From the NCBI GenBank assembly GCA_963662175.1, contig OY759214.1, positions 103,130,115-103,194,114 of the forward strand: 64,000 bases of DNA. The letters run 5' to 3'. Below, piece after piece: positions 9,615 to 19,556 of the stretch; the stretch's first letter is position 1, and each line of letters opens with the position of its first letter. This DNA is from Aradus depressus. Its lineage: Eukaryota; Arthropoda; Insecta; Hemiptera; Aradidae. A program made the translations under genes and the position numbers. The notes under the pieces are model-generated. The model was not told the origin of the DNA. It saw nothing but the letters and a program-made list of their open reading frames with translations, and ran no database searches.

Positions 9615-10075
9615 ATGCATTTGGAGCCTCAACCTTTATAACTGAAAGTTGTTGACCTTCTTCCTCACCAGGAAAAAGATGAAACAATAAGACTTTTACT
9701 ACCAAACCCTCTAATCATTGTTTGTGGAGCTACAGGATCGGGGAAAACCAATTTGGTCATTAGCCTCCTTCTTGATGAAAATGGACTTTGTTTCGAAAAT
9801 CTCTACATTTACTCTCGATCTTTATCACAGGCGAAATACACCTATTTAAAAAAGGTAATGGACACGGTTCTCGGAATAGGATATTACACTTTTGATGATT
9901 CCGAAAGTGTGATACAGCTGGAAGATGCAAAACATAATTCTGCTTTTATTTTTGATGATATTAGCCTCGATAACCATAATATAATAAGAAAGTATTTTAG
10001 TATGGGACGACACAAGTCTATATTCCCTATTTACATTGGGCAGACATATGCGCATATACCAAAGCACTTAATTAG
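9615..10075 (+). pseudogene. FtsK/HerA-type packaging ATPase, 5' part
   Basis: DNA-packaging ATPase of the Polinton. The likely ATG is at 9615, but a TAA at 9639-9641 interrupts the frame nine codons in. After it the frame is open: Walker A GATGSGKT at about 9725-9748 and Walker B FIFDD near 9948, followed by a GQTYAHIPK segment. The gene is then cut at 10,075 by an LTR retroelement and resumes at 15,159. The ORF that runs past 10,075 encodes a short LTR-derived tail and is not native. Confidence 0.88.
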
Positions 10076-10875
10076 TGTGATGTACACTACGGAACATTTT
10101 TTTAATGAATATTTTAATGAAAAGAGGTAATTTTTTTTATTATAATCTAATATCATAATATATTAGATATATATCAAGGTGTTTGAGAAACAAAACAAGA
10201 AAACATATAAAAAAACAGCTGTGAAATAGTGTTAAAATGTAATGGAGTCGTGAGCTAGCTCTAAAACGGTGCATGTGGTTTTGATATGTTTTAAATAAAA
10301 TGAAGTTGAACAATTAGATGAAAGTTGACTGGGGTGGAATTAAAGTGTGAAGAGTTGACGGGGTCTGGTTTTTGTGGTAGAGGCGTCGAGAAGGTACAAT
10401 TAATAATATATATTTTTCAATATGCCCAAATAAAAAAAGAAATAGTTTTTTAAGTATTAATTTAATGTTTTTGTGCCATTGTAAATTTTTGTTTTGTTTG
10501 TTCAAATAAGTTTTTTTTAAATTTAAATATGTAAATATAGATAATAACCCAATTATTTGTCCTCTTCATATTCTATTCTATTCATCTTCCCTGTTGGCCC
10601 AGCAGTAGTATCATTTAAAAAACCTTTGGATTAGAAATTAATATTATTTAAAATTATTAAAAATTGGTATCTCTTTGTGAATCCAAGTGTAAAGTTTGTT
10701 TAATTGAATTTTTTTTGTTGTATACGTGTACTTTCTTAAAAATTGCACGTCTTAAATTATTGATAATATTTTTTTAGGGCAATTTTCGGCAAACTACTGT
10801 AGAAATCAAAATTTAAATAAACAAAAGAGATCAAATTTCTACAGGAAATGTGGTAGCAAACAAGTTTTTATCACA
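10076..10875 (+). repeat. 5' LTR of element A
   Basis: An 800-bp direct repeat of 14,360-15,158, differing by very few bases (for example one A in an A run near 10,212). It starts TGTGATGTAC and ends TTTTTATCACA. I see no convincing tRNA primer-binding site directly after it. Short ORFs inside the LTR are chance. Confidence 0.93.
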
Positions 10876-11134
10876 TTTTTGGCATATCCCTTGTGTGGAC
10901 GATTTTCGCCACAAAGCCCCATCATATTTTGGCAAAACCTTGATGGGAGAATTTTTTTATATTAATTAAAGTAGGGAAATAGGTTGAAAAAGATGAAAAG
11001 GATAGAATAGAGACAAATAAGGGTTACATTTAATTTTGAGAAATAATATATTTTTTTGCCAACTTCAAAAGAAGGTTACTATTTTATATAACATTGTTTT
11101 TGTTTAGTAATTATATATTTAGTAAAGTAAGAAA

Positions 11135-12277
11135 ATGCCAATTACCAGAGGACAAGCGAGAAGATTAGAGGAGGAAAGTAGAGAGGAAGGGTCAAGTTCG
11201 GAGGAAAGATCCGATATGGAGTTATCGGAAGATAGAGAAAGGGAGACTCCAGCCGCAATGGAGTCCATGCAGGGTACAGGTGAGGAGTCGCAAGGGGAGG
11301 GGGTAAATAAAGATAAAGAAAAAGAGGGCATTGCTGCTCCTGATATGGAATGGCTCCGTGTTGTGTTGACAAAGTTAACTGGGGATATGGGAAATTTAAG
11401 AGGGGATATGAATCGAAAAATGGAAGAGCAAAGTAATAAATTAGGAAATCTAGAAAAAAATTTAAGAGGGGATATGAATCAAAACATGGAAGAGCAAAGT
11501 AATAAATTAGGAAATTTTGTAACAAAGTTAACTGGGGAAATGGGGAATATCAATCAAAAAATAGAAGAACAGGGAAAAGAATTAAAGGGAGAAATGGGAA
11601 ATTTAAGAGGCGACATTAAAAATTTAGAAGTTAAATTAAATGAAAAGGTGGACAATTTGATGAACCAATTAGAGAAAATTCAAATAGAAAATGAAAGAGT
11701 TGAAAGTAGGATAAATAAAGCAGGAGAAAACTTAGAAAAGCACTTTATTCAAAAAATTAACAAGTTGGATGAAGGGAATTCTGAAGTAGAAAAAGAGGTT
11801 CTTATAATTGACAGTCAGTCACAAGTTGATGAGGTAGAAGGAACAGAGAATAACAGTGGGGAGGAACAGACCCAAATTTTAGAGAAAGATGTGGAGGAAG
11901 AGAGTCAAAATGTAGAAAAATTAGAATTAAGTGAAATTCAAGAAAATAGGATTAATATTGATGTGGATGGACAGAGTGAAAGGAACATTTTGATGTTATT
12001 AGACAAAACAAACGAACAGACCGAGGACAACAAACGAAAGACAAATTTTAATTTTAAAGAAAATCTAGTAGAAACCTACAGACAAAATGGAAATAGAAAG
12101 AAGGCTAATAAAAGATATAAGAACAATTTAAAAAAGAGAGTAAAAGCATTCAAACAGGTATTAAGGACAAAATTAACACTGAACAAATATTTAGAAAAGG
12201 GGGAGGGGATTTTTAAAGACATAATTCGCCGGGGCATCCGGAAAAAGATAAAATTAAATTTGGGCTTTGCAATATAA
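11135..12277 (+). CDS. coiled-coil Gag-like protein of element A
   Basis: A 380-residue intact ORF starting 260 bp after the LTR. The first 80 residues are acidic and Ser/Glu-rich. From about 80 to 210 is a long coiled coil built of repeats such as NLRGDMN and EEQSNKLGN; a 66-bp (22-residue) unit is duplicated at 11,396 and 11,462. The last 90 residues are very basic, ending in FKDIIRRGIRKK, a motif shared with element B (31,150-31,180). No zinc knuckle, protease or RT. The plan (oligomerising coil plus basic nucleic-acid-binding tail) suggests a minimal Gag, by inference only. Confidence 0.75.
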   Translation: MPITRGQARRLEEESREEGSSSEERSDMELSEDRERETPAAMESMQGTGEESQGEGVNKDKEKEGIAAPDMEWLRVVLTKLTGDMGNLRGDMNRKMEEQSNKLGNLEKNLRGDMNQNMEEQSNKLGNFVTKLTGEMGNINQKIEEQGKELKGEMGNLRGDIKNLEVKLNEKVDNLMNQLEKIQIENERVESRINKAGENLEKHFIQKINKLDEGNSEVEKEVLIIDSQSQVDEVEGTENNSGEEQTQILEKDVEEESQNVEKLELSEIQENRINIDVDGQSERNILMLLDKTNEQTEDNKRKTNFNFKENLVETYRQNGNRKKANKRYKNNLKKRVKAFKQVLRTKLTLNKYLEKGEGIFKDIIRRGIRKKIKLNLGFAI

Positions 12278-14334
12278 TTGCATTAGCCACTTTTTATAGT
12301 GAACCTATTTTTTTTTTGCAACTCGGATGAGTTTGAGGAAATGACTGACAGACTAACATGACAGAATTAGGATTAATTTAAAATATGACGAAGTGACCAT
12401 GGACTAATATAATAGTATGGATGATAAATTTATTTTTTGAATGAGAGAATTTTGGTACATGAAGAGTATGAATGAATTTTGGTATAGTTCTGTGTTTAAA
12501 GTAATTAGGAATTATATTTTTTTTAGGATTAGATTATATGTTAGGATCAGTATAAAATTATCTGAGAATTATATTTAAGGATTAGTCACCCAAATTTAAT
12601 ATGTGAAAGTTTTTTTATTTAGAAGTTACTTATTAATAATGATTATTGAAAATTAAAACATATACATATAACTGATTGATTTTGAACGAACATAATATGG
12701 AAGAAGATAGATTTTTTTTTATTATATTTTTTATTACAAATGTTAGAAAGATAAAATCAGCAGGCTGAGAGATGCCTAGATCTCTTTGGAGACATGACGA
12801 ACTTCCTGAGGCCGAGTCAAGGGGACAGATTTTCTGTTTCGGAACTGTTCAGCTAGGATACCGGACGTGACTAAATCATAATAATATTATAAATTAGAAA
12901 GACGAACGAAAATGTATAGAAGCCTTGAAAGGATAATATATTATATAAATTGTATGTATGCATAGGTTAGTAAATTTTTGTTATTATAAATTCTATTATT
13001 TAGACAATTTCATTTATTATTCTGAGTAACATGTTTTTCTACGTAAATTTGTTTAATAGAGAGAGTAGATGAGAAGAGTTGTAGGAGCACATTATATAAC
13101 TTTAGGAATAGGAACAAACAAAGGGTATATTAATTAGAGAAGTTAATAGAGAAGTTTTGAATTCAATTGCTGATGACATTCTTTTAGACGTCGGGATTAT
13201 ATTGATTTGTTTTGGGAGAAATTATTTTTTTAATCCTAGTAAGAGCTAGTGATTAATTGGAGATTTATATTTTTTTGATCTGCGAGATATGATTTTTTTT
13301 GTGCCGACTAGAAAGAACTAGCGATATATATAGGAGATTTATGATGTAGTGTTGGTTGCCTACCTGAGATAGGAGGAACCGTATTTTTGCTACATCGACG
13401 AAAGTATTCTTAGGGTGTAATTAGTTAGGGAAGTAAATTGAAATGAAATATATGTGAGATACATTTTTTTTTTAGTTAGGAAGTATGAAGGACGTCTCAA
13501 AGAATTTAATACCTCAAAAGACAAGTACTATATATATTAAATAAATTAAATTTGTATTCCTTATTACCCGGCGTGAGGCCTAATTTTGATTGTTAAGTAA
13601 TATTTTGGAAGTGTGATGAAGTAAAACCGAAGGATTTGTTTAATTTTTATTTCAAGTAAACTTTTTATATACAATCTTTTTATATAATTATTTTGAATAC
13701 ATACAAATGTTAAATTGATGGTAAAGGCGGAAAGTAAAATTAATTGGCAATTTCTTAAATCTATATGCAACTTGATTATTTCCAAACTTGATTTCATGAC
13801 TATGACTGAACCTGTAAATATGTAAAAATTTAGTATTATATTTTTTTTTATGTTCAATTAGTTCCAATTTTTATAAATTTAAGTTAACATTTTCTTTAGG
13901 TTAAGGATTAATTGTAAATTTTTAGATTAAGATTTGTTTTTGTTTATTAGAAATTAAGTACGTATATATAAAAGTTTAATAATTGTAAATAGTAATAAAA
14001 AAATAAAATAAATAAAAAATGGGCATATATGTATAAAAAGAGCGTCGAATTGGGCATATAAAAAATAAATCAGTGAGTGTAAGTGAGAGAGAGACTTCGA
14101 TACATCGTTGAGCAACGAGTTGAAGACACCAAGGAGCCAGCCAACATGTGCGTTTGAGGAGGAAGCTAATCTACCTGTGTATTGGAGGAAGACGTTAATC
14201 CATCTGTGTATTGAAGGAGGAAGCTTATCATGTGGATTCGAGGAAGAAGCTAAATCAACCTGTGTATTGGAAGAAATTAAATCTGAAAGAACTTATATAA
14301 AAAAAAAAAAAAAAAATTTGTGAACAAACATTTT
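12278..14334. other. AT-rich non-coding interior of element A
   Basis: Two kilobases without a supported gene. Degenerate repeats of about 26-29 bp (variants of CTGTGTATTGGAGGAAG) occur at 14,140-14,280. The rest shows only short, low-complexity frames. Confidence 0.6.
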
Positions 14335-14359
14335 TTTTTAAAAAGAAGGAAAAGGCAAA
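14335..14359 (+). promoter_or_regulatory. polypurine tract of element A
   Basis: A purine-rich run (AAAAAGAAGGAAAAGGCAAA) lies directly before the 3' LTR, the position where plus-strand DNA synthesis is primed in LTR retroelements. Confidence 0.7.
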
Positions 14360-15158
14360 TGTGATGTACACTACGGAACATTTTTTTAATGAATATTTTA
14401 ATGAAAAGAGGTAATTTTTTTTATTATAATCTAATATCATAATATATTAGATATATATCAAGGTGTTTGAGAAACAAAACAAGAAAACATATAAAAAACA
14501 GCTGTGAAATAGTGTTAAAATGTAATGGAGTCGTGAGCTAGCTCTAAAACGGTGCATGTGGTTTTGATATGTTTTAAATAAAATGAAGTTGAACAATTAG
14601 ATGAAAGTTGACTGGGGTGGAATTAAAGTGTGAAGAGTTGACGGGGTCTGGTTTTTGTGGTAGAGGCGTCGAGAAGGTACAATTAATAATATATATTTTT
14701 CAATATGCCCAAATAAAAAAAGAAATAGTTTTTTAAGTATTAATTTAATGTTTTTGTGCCATTGTAAATTTTTGTTTTGTTTGTTCAAATAAGTTTTTTT
14801 TAAATTTAAATATGTAAATATAGATAATAACCCAATTATTTGTCCTCTTCATATTCTATTCTATTCATCTTCCCTGTTGGCCCAGCAGTAGTATCATTTA
14901 AAAAACCTTTGGATTAGAAATTAATATTATTTAAAATTATTAAAAATTGGTATCTCTTTGTGAATCCAAGTGTAAAGTTTGTTTAATTGAATTTTTTTTG
15001 TTGTATACGTGTACTTTCTTAAAAATTGCACGTCTTAAATTATTGATAATATTTTTTTAGGGCAATTTTCGGCAAACTACTGTAGAAATCAAAATTTAAA
15101 TAAACAAAAGAGATCAAATTTCTACAGGAAATGTGGTAGCAAACAAGTTTTTATCACA
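14360..15158 (+). repeat. 3' LTR of element A
   Basis: Direct repeat of the 5' LTR, ending TATCACA followed by the TTAG target duplication at 15,159-15,162. Confidence 0.93.
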
Positions 15159-15385
15159 TTAGAGACAATGCAAATTTTTTAATACTTTTCAGACAAAATT
15201 TGTTAAATTTAAAACATATTTATCAGGATCACGTTAGTTCGACAGATGTTACATTTGATATGTTTCAAAAGATGTGTGCACTATGTTGGGACAGTGACCC
15301 CTATGGGTTCTTTGTCCTTGATAAAACTCGAGAGGCAGACAAGGGGAGGTACCGACAGGGCTTTGACACCTTTATATTGATGTAA
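15159..15385 (+). pseudogene. FtsK/HerA-type packaging ATPase, 3' part
   Basis: Continuation of the ATPase cut at 10,075. The frame resumes with a short hydrophobic strand, then an NLKHIYQDHV segment, the conserved CALCWDSDPYGF region and the C-terminal GRYRQGFDTFI signature of Polinton ATPases. It ends at 15,385, 25 bp before the next gene. The two halves together give a protein of about 225 residues, typical of the family. Confidence 0.88.
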
Positions 15386-15410
15386 GTGTACTGCAGCAGC
15401 TCAGTTTAAA

Positions 15411-16429
15411 ATGAAACGTTCAGTAGTACGAGATAATATCAAGACCTCTAAAGGTTTGAGAAAAAAGTTGAAATCTTTCAAGAAGGGGGCTCTAGAGACT
15501 CATGAGTCACTAGAGAAAACATTCGAACCAGTTACAAAACCACTGCTACAAATAACGGAAACTCTGAAACAAGCACCTACCAAATCGATAATCAAGACTC
15601 CACCATTCCCAAACATAGAGAAATCTGAAATATATCCGCAAGAAGAAAAAATCATCACACCAATCAGTGGAAAACCAAAAACTCAACTCTATACTCCTTC
15701 ATTCACTACACCTAGGAGGGAAGAAGTCCCTTTTGAAGAAGAAGTCTTTGAAAGTTCATCACCTCCTATTACACGTGTAGAAGAGGCTCAACTTTTGTCT
15801 CAGACTGCGCTAGGCAGAGATGCAGTAGAAAGAATGATTGAATCATCCAATATTGGTCCATTTTTGCGCCCATATATTAGAAAATTTCTTAGTGGGGATA
15901 CAAAGGACTTTGACACTCGCTATGGACTTCGCTTTCTACCCAGCGGTGGGTTAACGTTAGGTGATGCTAGCGTTCGGGTGGATCACAATGATTTAGAAAT
16001 TAAAGACAAATTTTATGAAGGTACACCTGGACTCTATGAACTTTTGTTTTTAAAAGAACCTATGACATAAAAAATGAGGATTTAGCCATATATAAGGAAC
16101 TACTGACGGTTACAAATGCTCATAAAAGACATTTCAGTGAAGCTAAAAGTTTGAGTGGTAATAAAAGTTTCAAGTATAAAAATATAATTGCAAAATTATT
16201 TACTCCTACTACCAGACAATGTCATACCCGTTCAAAAAAATCTCATTTTTCTGGCTCGGGCTTATGGATGAATTGTACAAGACTTATATATGAGCGTTGG
16301 GACGATCCCAATGAACTCTGTACGAGGTTAAGCTTGCTCTATGCTAGCGAAGCAGCAGGAGGTGGACCTCATTCGAATGAAATCGCGTCAATATTGGAAG
16401 AATTGAGAGAAGCAAATATTATATATTAA
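15411..16429 (+). pseudogene. conserved Polinton structural-type protein, one-base frameshift
   Basis: The first frame (15,411-16,070) encodes a basic N-terminus, a Pro/Thr/Glu-rich linker and a conserved end with YEGTPGLYELLF. At the A run 16,068-16,076 one base appears missing, and the next frame continues to 16,429 with KYKNIIAKLF, a Trp/Asp/Pro block (YERWDDPNEL) and a C-terminal NEIASILEELREANI. Both parts belong to one protein family found next to the ATPase in insect Polintons, of unknown function and possibly virion-associated. A homopolymer indel could also be an assembly error. Confidence 0.75.
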
Positions 16430-16431
16430 TC

Positions 16432-16638
16432 ATGAGCTCTAGTGAAGATGAGGAGAAATCAGAAAATTCAGAGGAATATTTGGTAGATCTTCGTTGTAAG
16501 GTGTGTTTCGATGCCATTGTAGATACGGTCATATTACCATGTGGTCATTTTACCTGTATGGACTGTTCTGTTTTTTGTATTTTTTGTCCATATTGTAGAA
16601 GTTCAAAAATTGGTGAGTATAGAGTCTATTTCACCTGA
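16432..16638 (+). CDS. small RING-finger protein of IAP type
   Basis: A 68-residue protein: 20 acidic residues, then a C3HC4 RING with CKVC, LPCGH, CMDC and CPYCR, ending RVYFT. The LPCGH core and the short tail after the last CxxC resemble the RING of inhibitor-of-apoptosis proteins, which act as ubiquitin E3 ligases. It starts two bases after the preceding stop. The loop before the final CxxC is Phe/Cys-rich and slightly unusual. With the BIR-like gene on the left arm it could form a split IAP system; this link is inference. Confidence 0.82.
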   Translation: MSSSEDEEKSENSEEYLVDLRCKVCFDAIVDTVILPCGHFTCMDCSVFCIFCPYCRSSKIGEYRVYFT

Positions 16639-16655
16639 GGGGTTTCAGTTCTAAA

Positions 16656-17222
16656 ATGACCATTGACAAGTTCGGACGGCATGTTGGTAAGCGGTATTAC
16701 CGCAATCAGCAAAAATTATACAATACAGTTCAAGCTTTAAAAGGAGAGGACCGATTCAGACAGGTTGAAGCTGGAGGAGTTCTCGATGTCAACCATAGGC
16801 GATTAATCAATTTAGGAGAAGGATTGGAGGGATCAGATGCTGCTTCCAGAAATTATGTCGATTCTCGAATTTCACATTTTTCTCAGTCAGGAAGCAAAAT
16901 TGACTTTAATGCTAAAAGGCTAATACATGTAGAGGATCCATCGGACCCATCTGATGCAGCTACGAAAGGATATGTGGACAGATCGGCAAGGTTCTACACT
17001 GATCTCAAAAATTGGCCTGGAGCGTATATCAATGGGAGTAAGAAAAGACTAGTAAATGTCAGCCCTCCCATAGATTCTAATGATGTAGTCACACTGAATT
17101 ATCTTCAAAGAGAATTGGCATACTTGGTCAAGAAAATTGATAATTCTGGATATGTAACTCTTCAGCATCTTCAGCGAGAACTGTCGAAATATATGCTAAA
17201 AAAGCAGAACCATGATGCTTAA
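16656..17222 (+). CDS. fibre-like repeat protein
   Basis: An intact 188-residue ORF with three repeats of the pattern (K/R)RL(I/V)N(L/V)..P.D..DA/V....YV (examples RRLINLGEGLEGSDAA, KRLIHVEDPSDPSDAA, KRLVNVSPPIDSNDVV). This motif is common in trimeric phage tail-fibre and adintovirus/Polinton fibre-like proteins. The C-terminus has two related helices (LNYLQREL, LQHLQREL). A virion spike role is likely from the family resemblance. It lies between RING and integrase genes on the same strand. Confidence 0.65.
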   Translation: MTIDKFGRHVGKRYYRNQQKLYNTVQALKGEDRFRQVEAGGVLDVNHRRLINLGEGLEGSDAASRNYVDSRISHFSQSGSKIDFNAKRLIHVEDPSDPSDAATKGYVDRSARFYTDLKNWPGAYINGSKKRLVNVSPPIDSNDVVTLNYLQRELAYLVKKIDNSGYVTLQHLQRELSKYMLKKQNHDA

Positions 17223-17268
17223 ATTAGAGAGAGACAATTGATTTAGTATTAGTCTGATAGAGTTTGTC

Positions 17269-18216
17269 ATGGGGAATATACTTTCAAAACCTTACACACC
17301 AAGAGAAGTTGTCGTTAGAGAACTCCATAAACCAGCTCGTGTTAATTATCCTCGACGTAAAGTGCTTTTAAAAGGAGTGGACGATTTGTGGGAGGCAGAT
17401 TTAGTCGAGATGGTGCCATATTGGCGAGTCAATAAAGGCTTTAAATATTTATTGACCGTAATCGATGGCTTCTCGAAATATGCCTGGGCAATACCATTGA
17501 AGCGAAAGACAGGACCAGAAGTTACAAAAGCGCTAGAGACTATATTTCTCGAGAGTAAACGTATACCTCAATTATTTCTTACAGATGAAGGACGTGAATT
17601 CTACAATACTAACTTCCAGTCTCTTATGAAAAAAAATAATATTCACCACTATTCTACATACTCTGGAAAAAAGGCTTCGATTGCTGAACGATTCAATAGA
17701 ACATTAAAAGGACATATGTGGAAAATGTTCACCTTGAATGGAAATCATAAATATGTCGACTTGCTACCTGCTCTGCTATCAAGATATAATAATACAAAGC
17801 ACCGTACAATACAAGCCACTCCGTCTGAGGTTGTCGCTAATAAGAAGCTTCAAAATGAGCTAATTGCCACTGTTTATTCAGTCCCGGCTACCACTACCAA
17901 ACCTAAATTCAAGGAGGGGGATTATGTCCGCATATCAAAATTACGCAATGCATTTGCCAAAGGCTATCTTGCTCAATTCTCACCTGAGATCTTCAAAGTT
18001 GTCAAGGTGCAATTTACAAACCCCATCACATACCTTTTACAAGATGCGAATAATCAAGACATATTTGGCGCATTTTATAAAGAAGAATTACAGATTGTAA
18101 AGGATCCTGGTGTTTATCTCATTGAAAAAGTTCTTCGACGAAAAGGGAATCGTATATATGTGAAGTGGTTCGGACTGTCAGAAAAGAGTTGGGTCAATTT
18201 ATCTCAATTAGTGTGA
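17269..18216 (+). CDS. int: retroviral-type integrase with C-terminal chromodomain
   Basis: Inserts the element into chromosomes. A 315-residue intact frame. The DDE core has D44 (WEADLVEM), D106 (LFLTDEGREF) and E140 (SIAERFNRT), with 33 residues between the last two. A conserved SRYNNTKHRTI follows, then an SH3-like region and a C-terminal chromodomain (VYLIEKVLRRKG, IYVKWFGLSEKSWV) that may steer insertion to marked chromatin. The ATG at 17,269 gives a normal family N-terminus. It is one of the few undamaged Polinton genes here. Confidence 0.95.
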   Translation: MGNILSKPYTPREVVVRELHKPARVNYPRRKVLLKGVDDLWEADLVEMVPYWRVNKGFKYLLTVIDGFSKYAWAIPLKRKTGPEVTKALETIFLESKRIPQLFLTDEGREFYNTNFQSLMKKNNIHHYSTYSGKKASIAERFNRTLKGHMWKMFTLNGNHKYVDLLPALLSRYNNTKHRTIQATPSEVVANKKLQNELIATVYSVPATTTKPKFKEGDYVRISKLRNAFAKGYLAQFSPEIFKVVKVQFTNPITYLLQDANNQDIFGAFYKEELQIVKDPGVYLIEKVLRRKGNRIYVKWFGLSEKSWVNLSQLV

Positions 18217-18491
18217 ATATAAAAAAATAAAATCTTTTCAAATTATTTTATTTTATTATTTTTTTCCCCTTCCCTTAAGGTGCTTATAAATCAATATCAA
18301 TATGTTTTTAATCAGATTTTTTATTATTTCAAAATATCGGTATTACATTGAATTCTCTACATTGTAAACTCTAAAAGATACTCCTGTCTTGATCCACGAC
18401 CTTTATATATCATATTTAGCTTGCCTACAAAAAATAAAAAAAAAATAAATGAGATGCTTAATAATTTTAAAAAAATTATCTAAGTCAAAAA
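18217..18491. other. convergent intergenic spacer
   Basis: AT-rich gap between integrase and the minus-strand small gene. An AATAAAA-like signal follows the integrase stop at about 18,225. No gene seen. Confidence 0.5.
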
Positions 18492-18740
18492 TTACGGCTT
18501 AAGCTTTTTTTTATTACCTTCTGCATCTTTTAAATCATCATCGGTAAACATTTTAGTATATCTTTTTGGTAAAAAAACCGTTTTCTGACCATCATTCCAT
18601 CTTTGTGCATTACGGTCCTCATCTTCAATCACCGTTGCCATTATACTAAGACCATAACTTGTCTCAATTTTTTTCATGGTAAGAATTCTATATTTTTCAC
18701 CTACTGTTAATTCGGTCATAGATACGACTTCACCACGCAT
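18492..18740 (-). CDS. small right-arm protein, paralogue 1
   Basis: An 82-residue frame with a core GEKYRILTMKKIETSYG, then a hydrophobic strand and FLPKRYTKMF. The same core recurs in the 19,236-19,556 gene. The frame is open about 12 codons upstream of the ATG to a TAG that is preceded by a pyrimidine-rich tract, so a spliced 5' exon is possible. The family occurs in insect mobile DNA; a small OB-fold-type nucleic-acid-binding protein is conceivable, but function is unknown. Confidence 0.6.
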   Translation of the reverse strand: MRGEVVSMTELTVGEKYRILTMKKIETSYGLSIMATVIEDEDRNAQRWNDGQKTVFLPKRYTKMFTDDDLKDAEGNKKKLKP

Positions 18741-18837
18741 TTTGGTGTTTAGTTTTCTTACAAGAGATGAAATCTACAAGATGTTGAAAAATTTGTGCCA
18801 TCATGAAATTAATATCGAATTTTTTTAGAGTATAAAA

Positions 18838-18978
18838 ATGTCTAAGAGAATTTTAGAATATACCTTGGAAGCGCTAGAAGCGGATGACGAATTCATGGCT
18901 GCTATGAGGTTTGAAGATCTCAGACGAAAGACTGATACCAATTCGGGGATCTCAGAGGGTTTATATACTCGGATTTGA
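18838..18978 (+). CDS. very small acidic ORF, doubtful
   Basis: ATG-initiated 46-codon frame with an acidic helix-like composition (EALEADDEF). It lies between the two paralogous minus-strand genes. No family recognised and no supporting signal beyond an open frame. Confidence 0.2.
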   Translation: MSKRILEYTLEALEADDEFMAAMRFEDLRRKTDTNSGISEGLYTRI

Positions 18979-19036
18979 CATTTCAAATTCATACAAGTTT
19001 CTTTTAGAAAGTAGGTTGGCACAAATTTGTGTTTGA

Positions 19037-19058
19037 GGGGGGGGGGGGGGGGGGGGGG
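19037..19058. repeat. poly(G) tract, 22 G
   Basis: Twenty-two consecutive G on the plus strand between the two small right-arm genes. Length is likely unstable in vivo and in assemblies. Confidence 0.95.
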
Positions 19059-19235
19059 TGAGATTTCATCATTTTTGGTTGTGTAAATAAAGTCAACATT
19101 TGATTATAAATTATATATTTTTCAAAAATACATTAGATTACACTGAGAATTCAAATAAATGCTCCTTATTGATTCTTCGGCCTTTGTACGCCAATTTCAA
19201 ATTGCCTGTAAAAAAAAAAAAATTTTTAGTTTTTC

Positions 19236-19556
19236 TTAAAAAGTGACTTTTTTTTTTAAATTAATATTTTTTTTTTTTAAGTAACCTGAGGCTTGAAGTA
19301 GTTCTTCATCGGAAAACATTTCGGTATAGCGCTTCGGCAAAAAAATGCTTTTCAAGCTGTCGCTGGGCTCATCGAGACCCCCCTCAATGAAAGTCGCGAT
19401 TATACTGGGTCCGTAAATCGTATTTATTCTTTTCATTGCAAGACTCGAATATTTCTCATCTATTATTAATTCATTTATTGGTATGAATTCCGCCTTAGAT
19501 GCATTTAGTTTTTGTACTAAAGCGTTCAAGTCACTCTCCTGAGTTTCTGTGTCCAT
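19236..19556 (-). CDS. small right-arm protein, paralogue 2
   Basis: A 106-residue frame with ATG, related to the 18,492-18,740 product: shared DEKYSSLAMKRINTIYG, an I-I-A-T-F-I-E strand and FLPKRYTEMFSDEEL. Extra N-terminal helix with LVQKLNASKAEF, whose counterpart is also readable just upstream of paralogue 1. The lysine-rich tail is encoded by an A-rich run. Tandem duplication within the Polinton is the simplest origin. Function unknown. Confidence 0.6.
   Translation of the reverse strand: MDTETQESDLNALVQKLNASKAEFIPINELIIDEKYSSLAMKRINTIYGPSIIATFIEGGLDEPSDSLKSIFLPKRYTEMFSDEELLQASGYLKKKNINLKKKVTF

Larger units (their letters stand above)
10076..15158 (+). mobile_element. LTR element A, coiled-coil-only, inserted in the ATPase gene
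   Basis: Two nearly identical 800-bp LTRs (10,076-10,875 and 14,360-15,158) begin TGTGAT and end ATCACA. A TTAG direct repeat flanks the insertion (10,072-10,075 and 15,159-15,162), and the ATPase frame resumes across it. The interior holds one ORF with coiled coil and no protease, reverse transcriptase or integrase, then 2 kb of AT-rich non-coding DNA and a purine tract before the 3' LTR. It must be mobilised in trans. High LTR identity implies a young insertion. Confidence 0.93.

Noticed and set aside
10314..10505. 63-codon minus-strand frame, repeated at 14,597-14,788
   Set aside because: Identical in both LTRs of element A; it is LTR sequence with no protein features.
13564..13857. 97-codon minus-strand hydrophobic frame inside element A
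   Set aside because: AT-rich composition explains the open frame; no counterpart in elements B or C.
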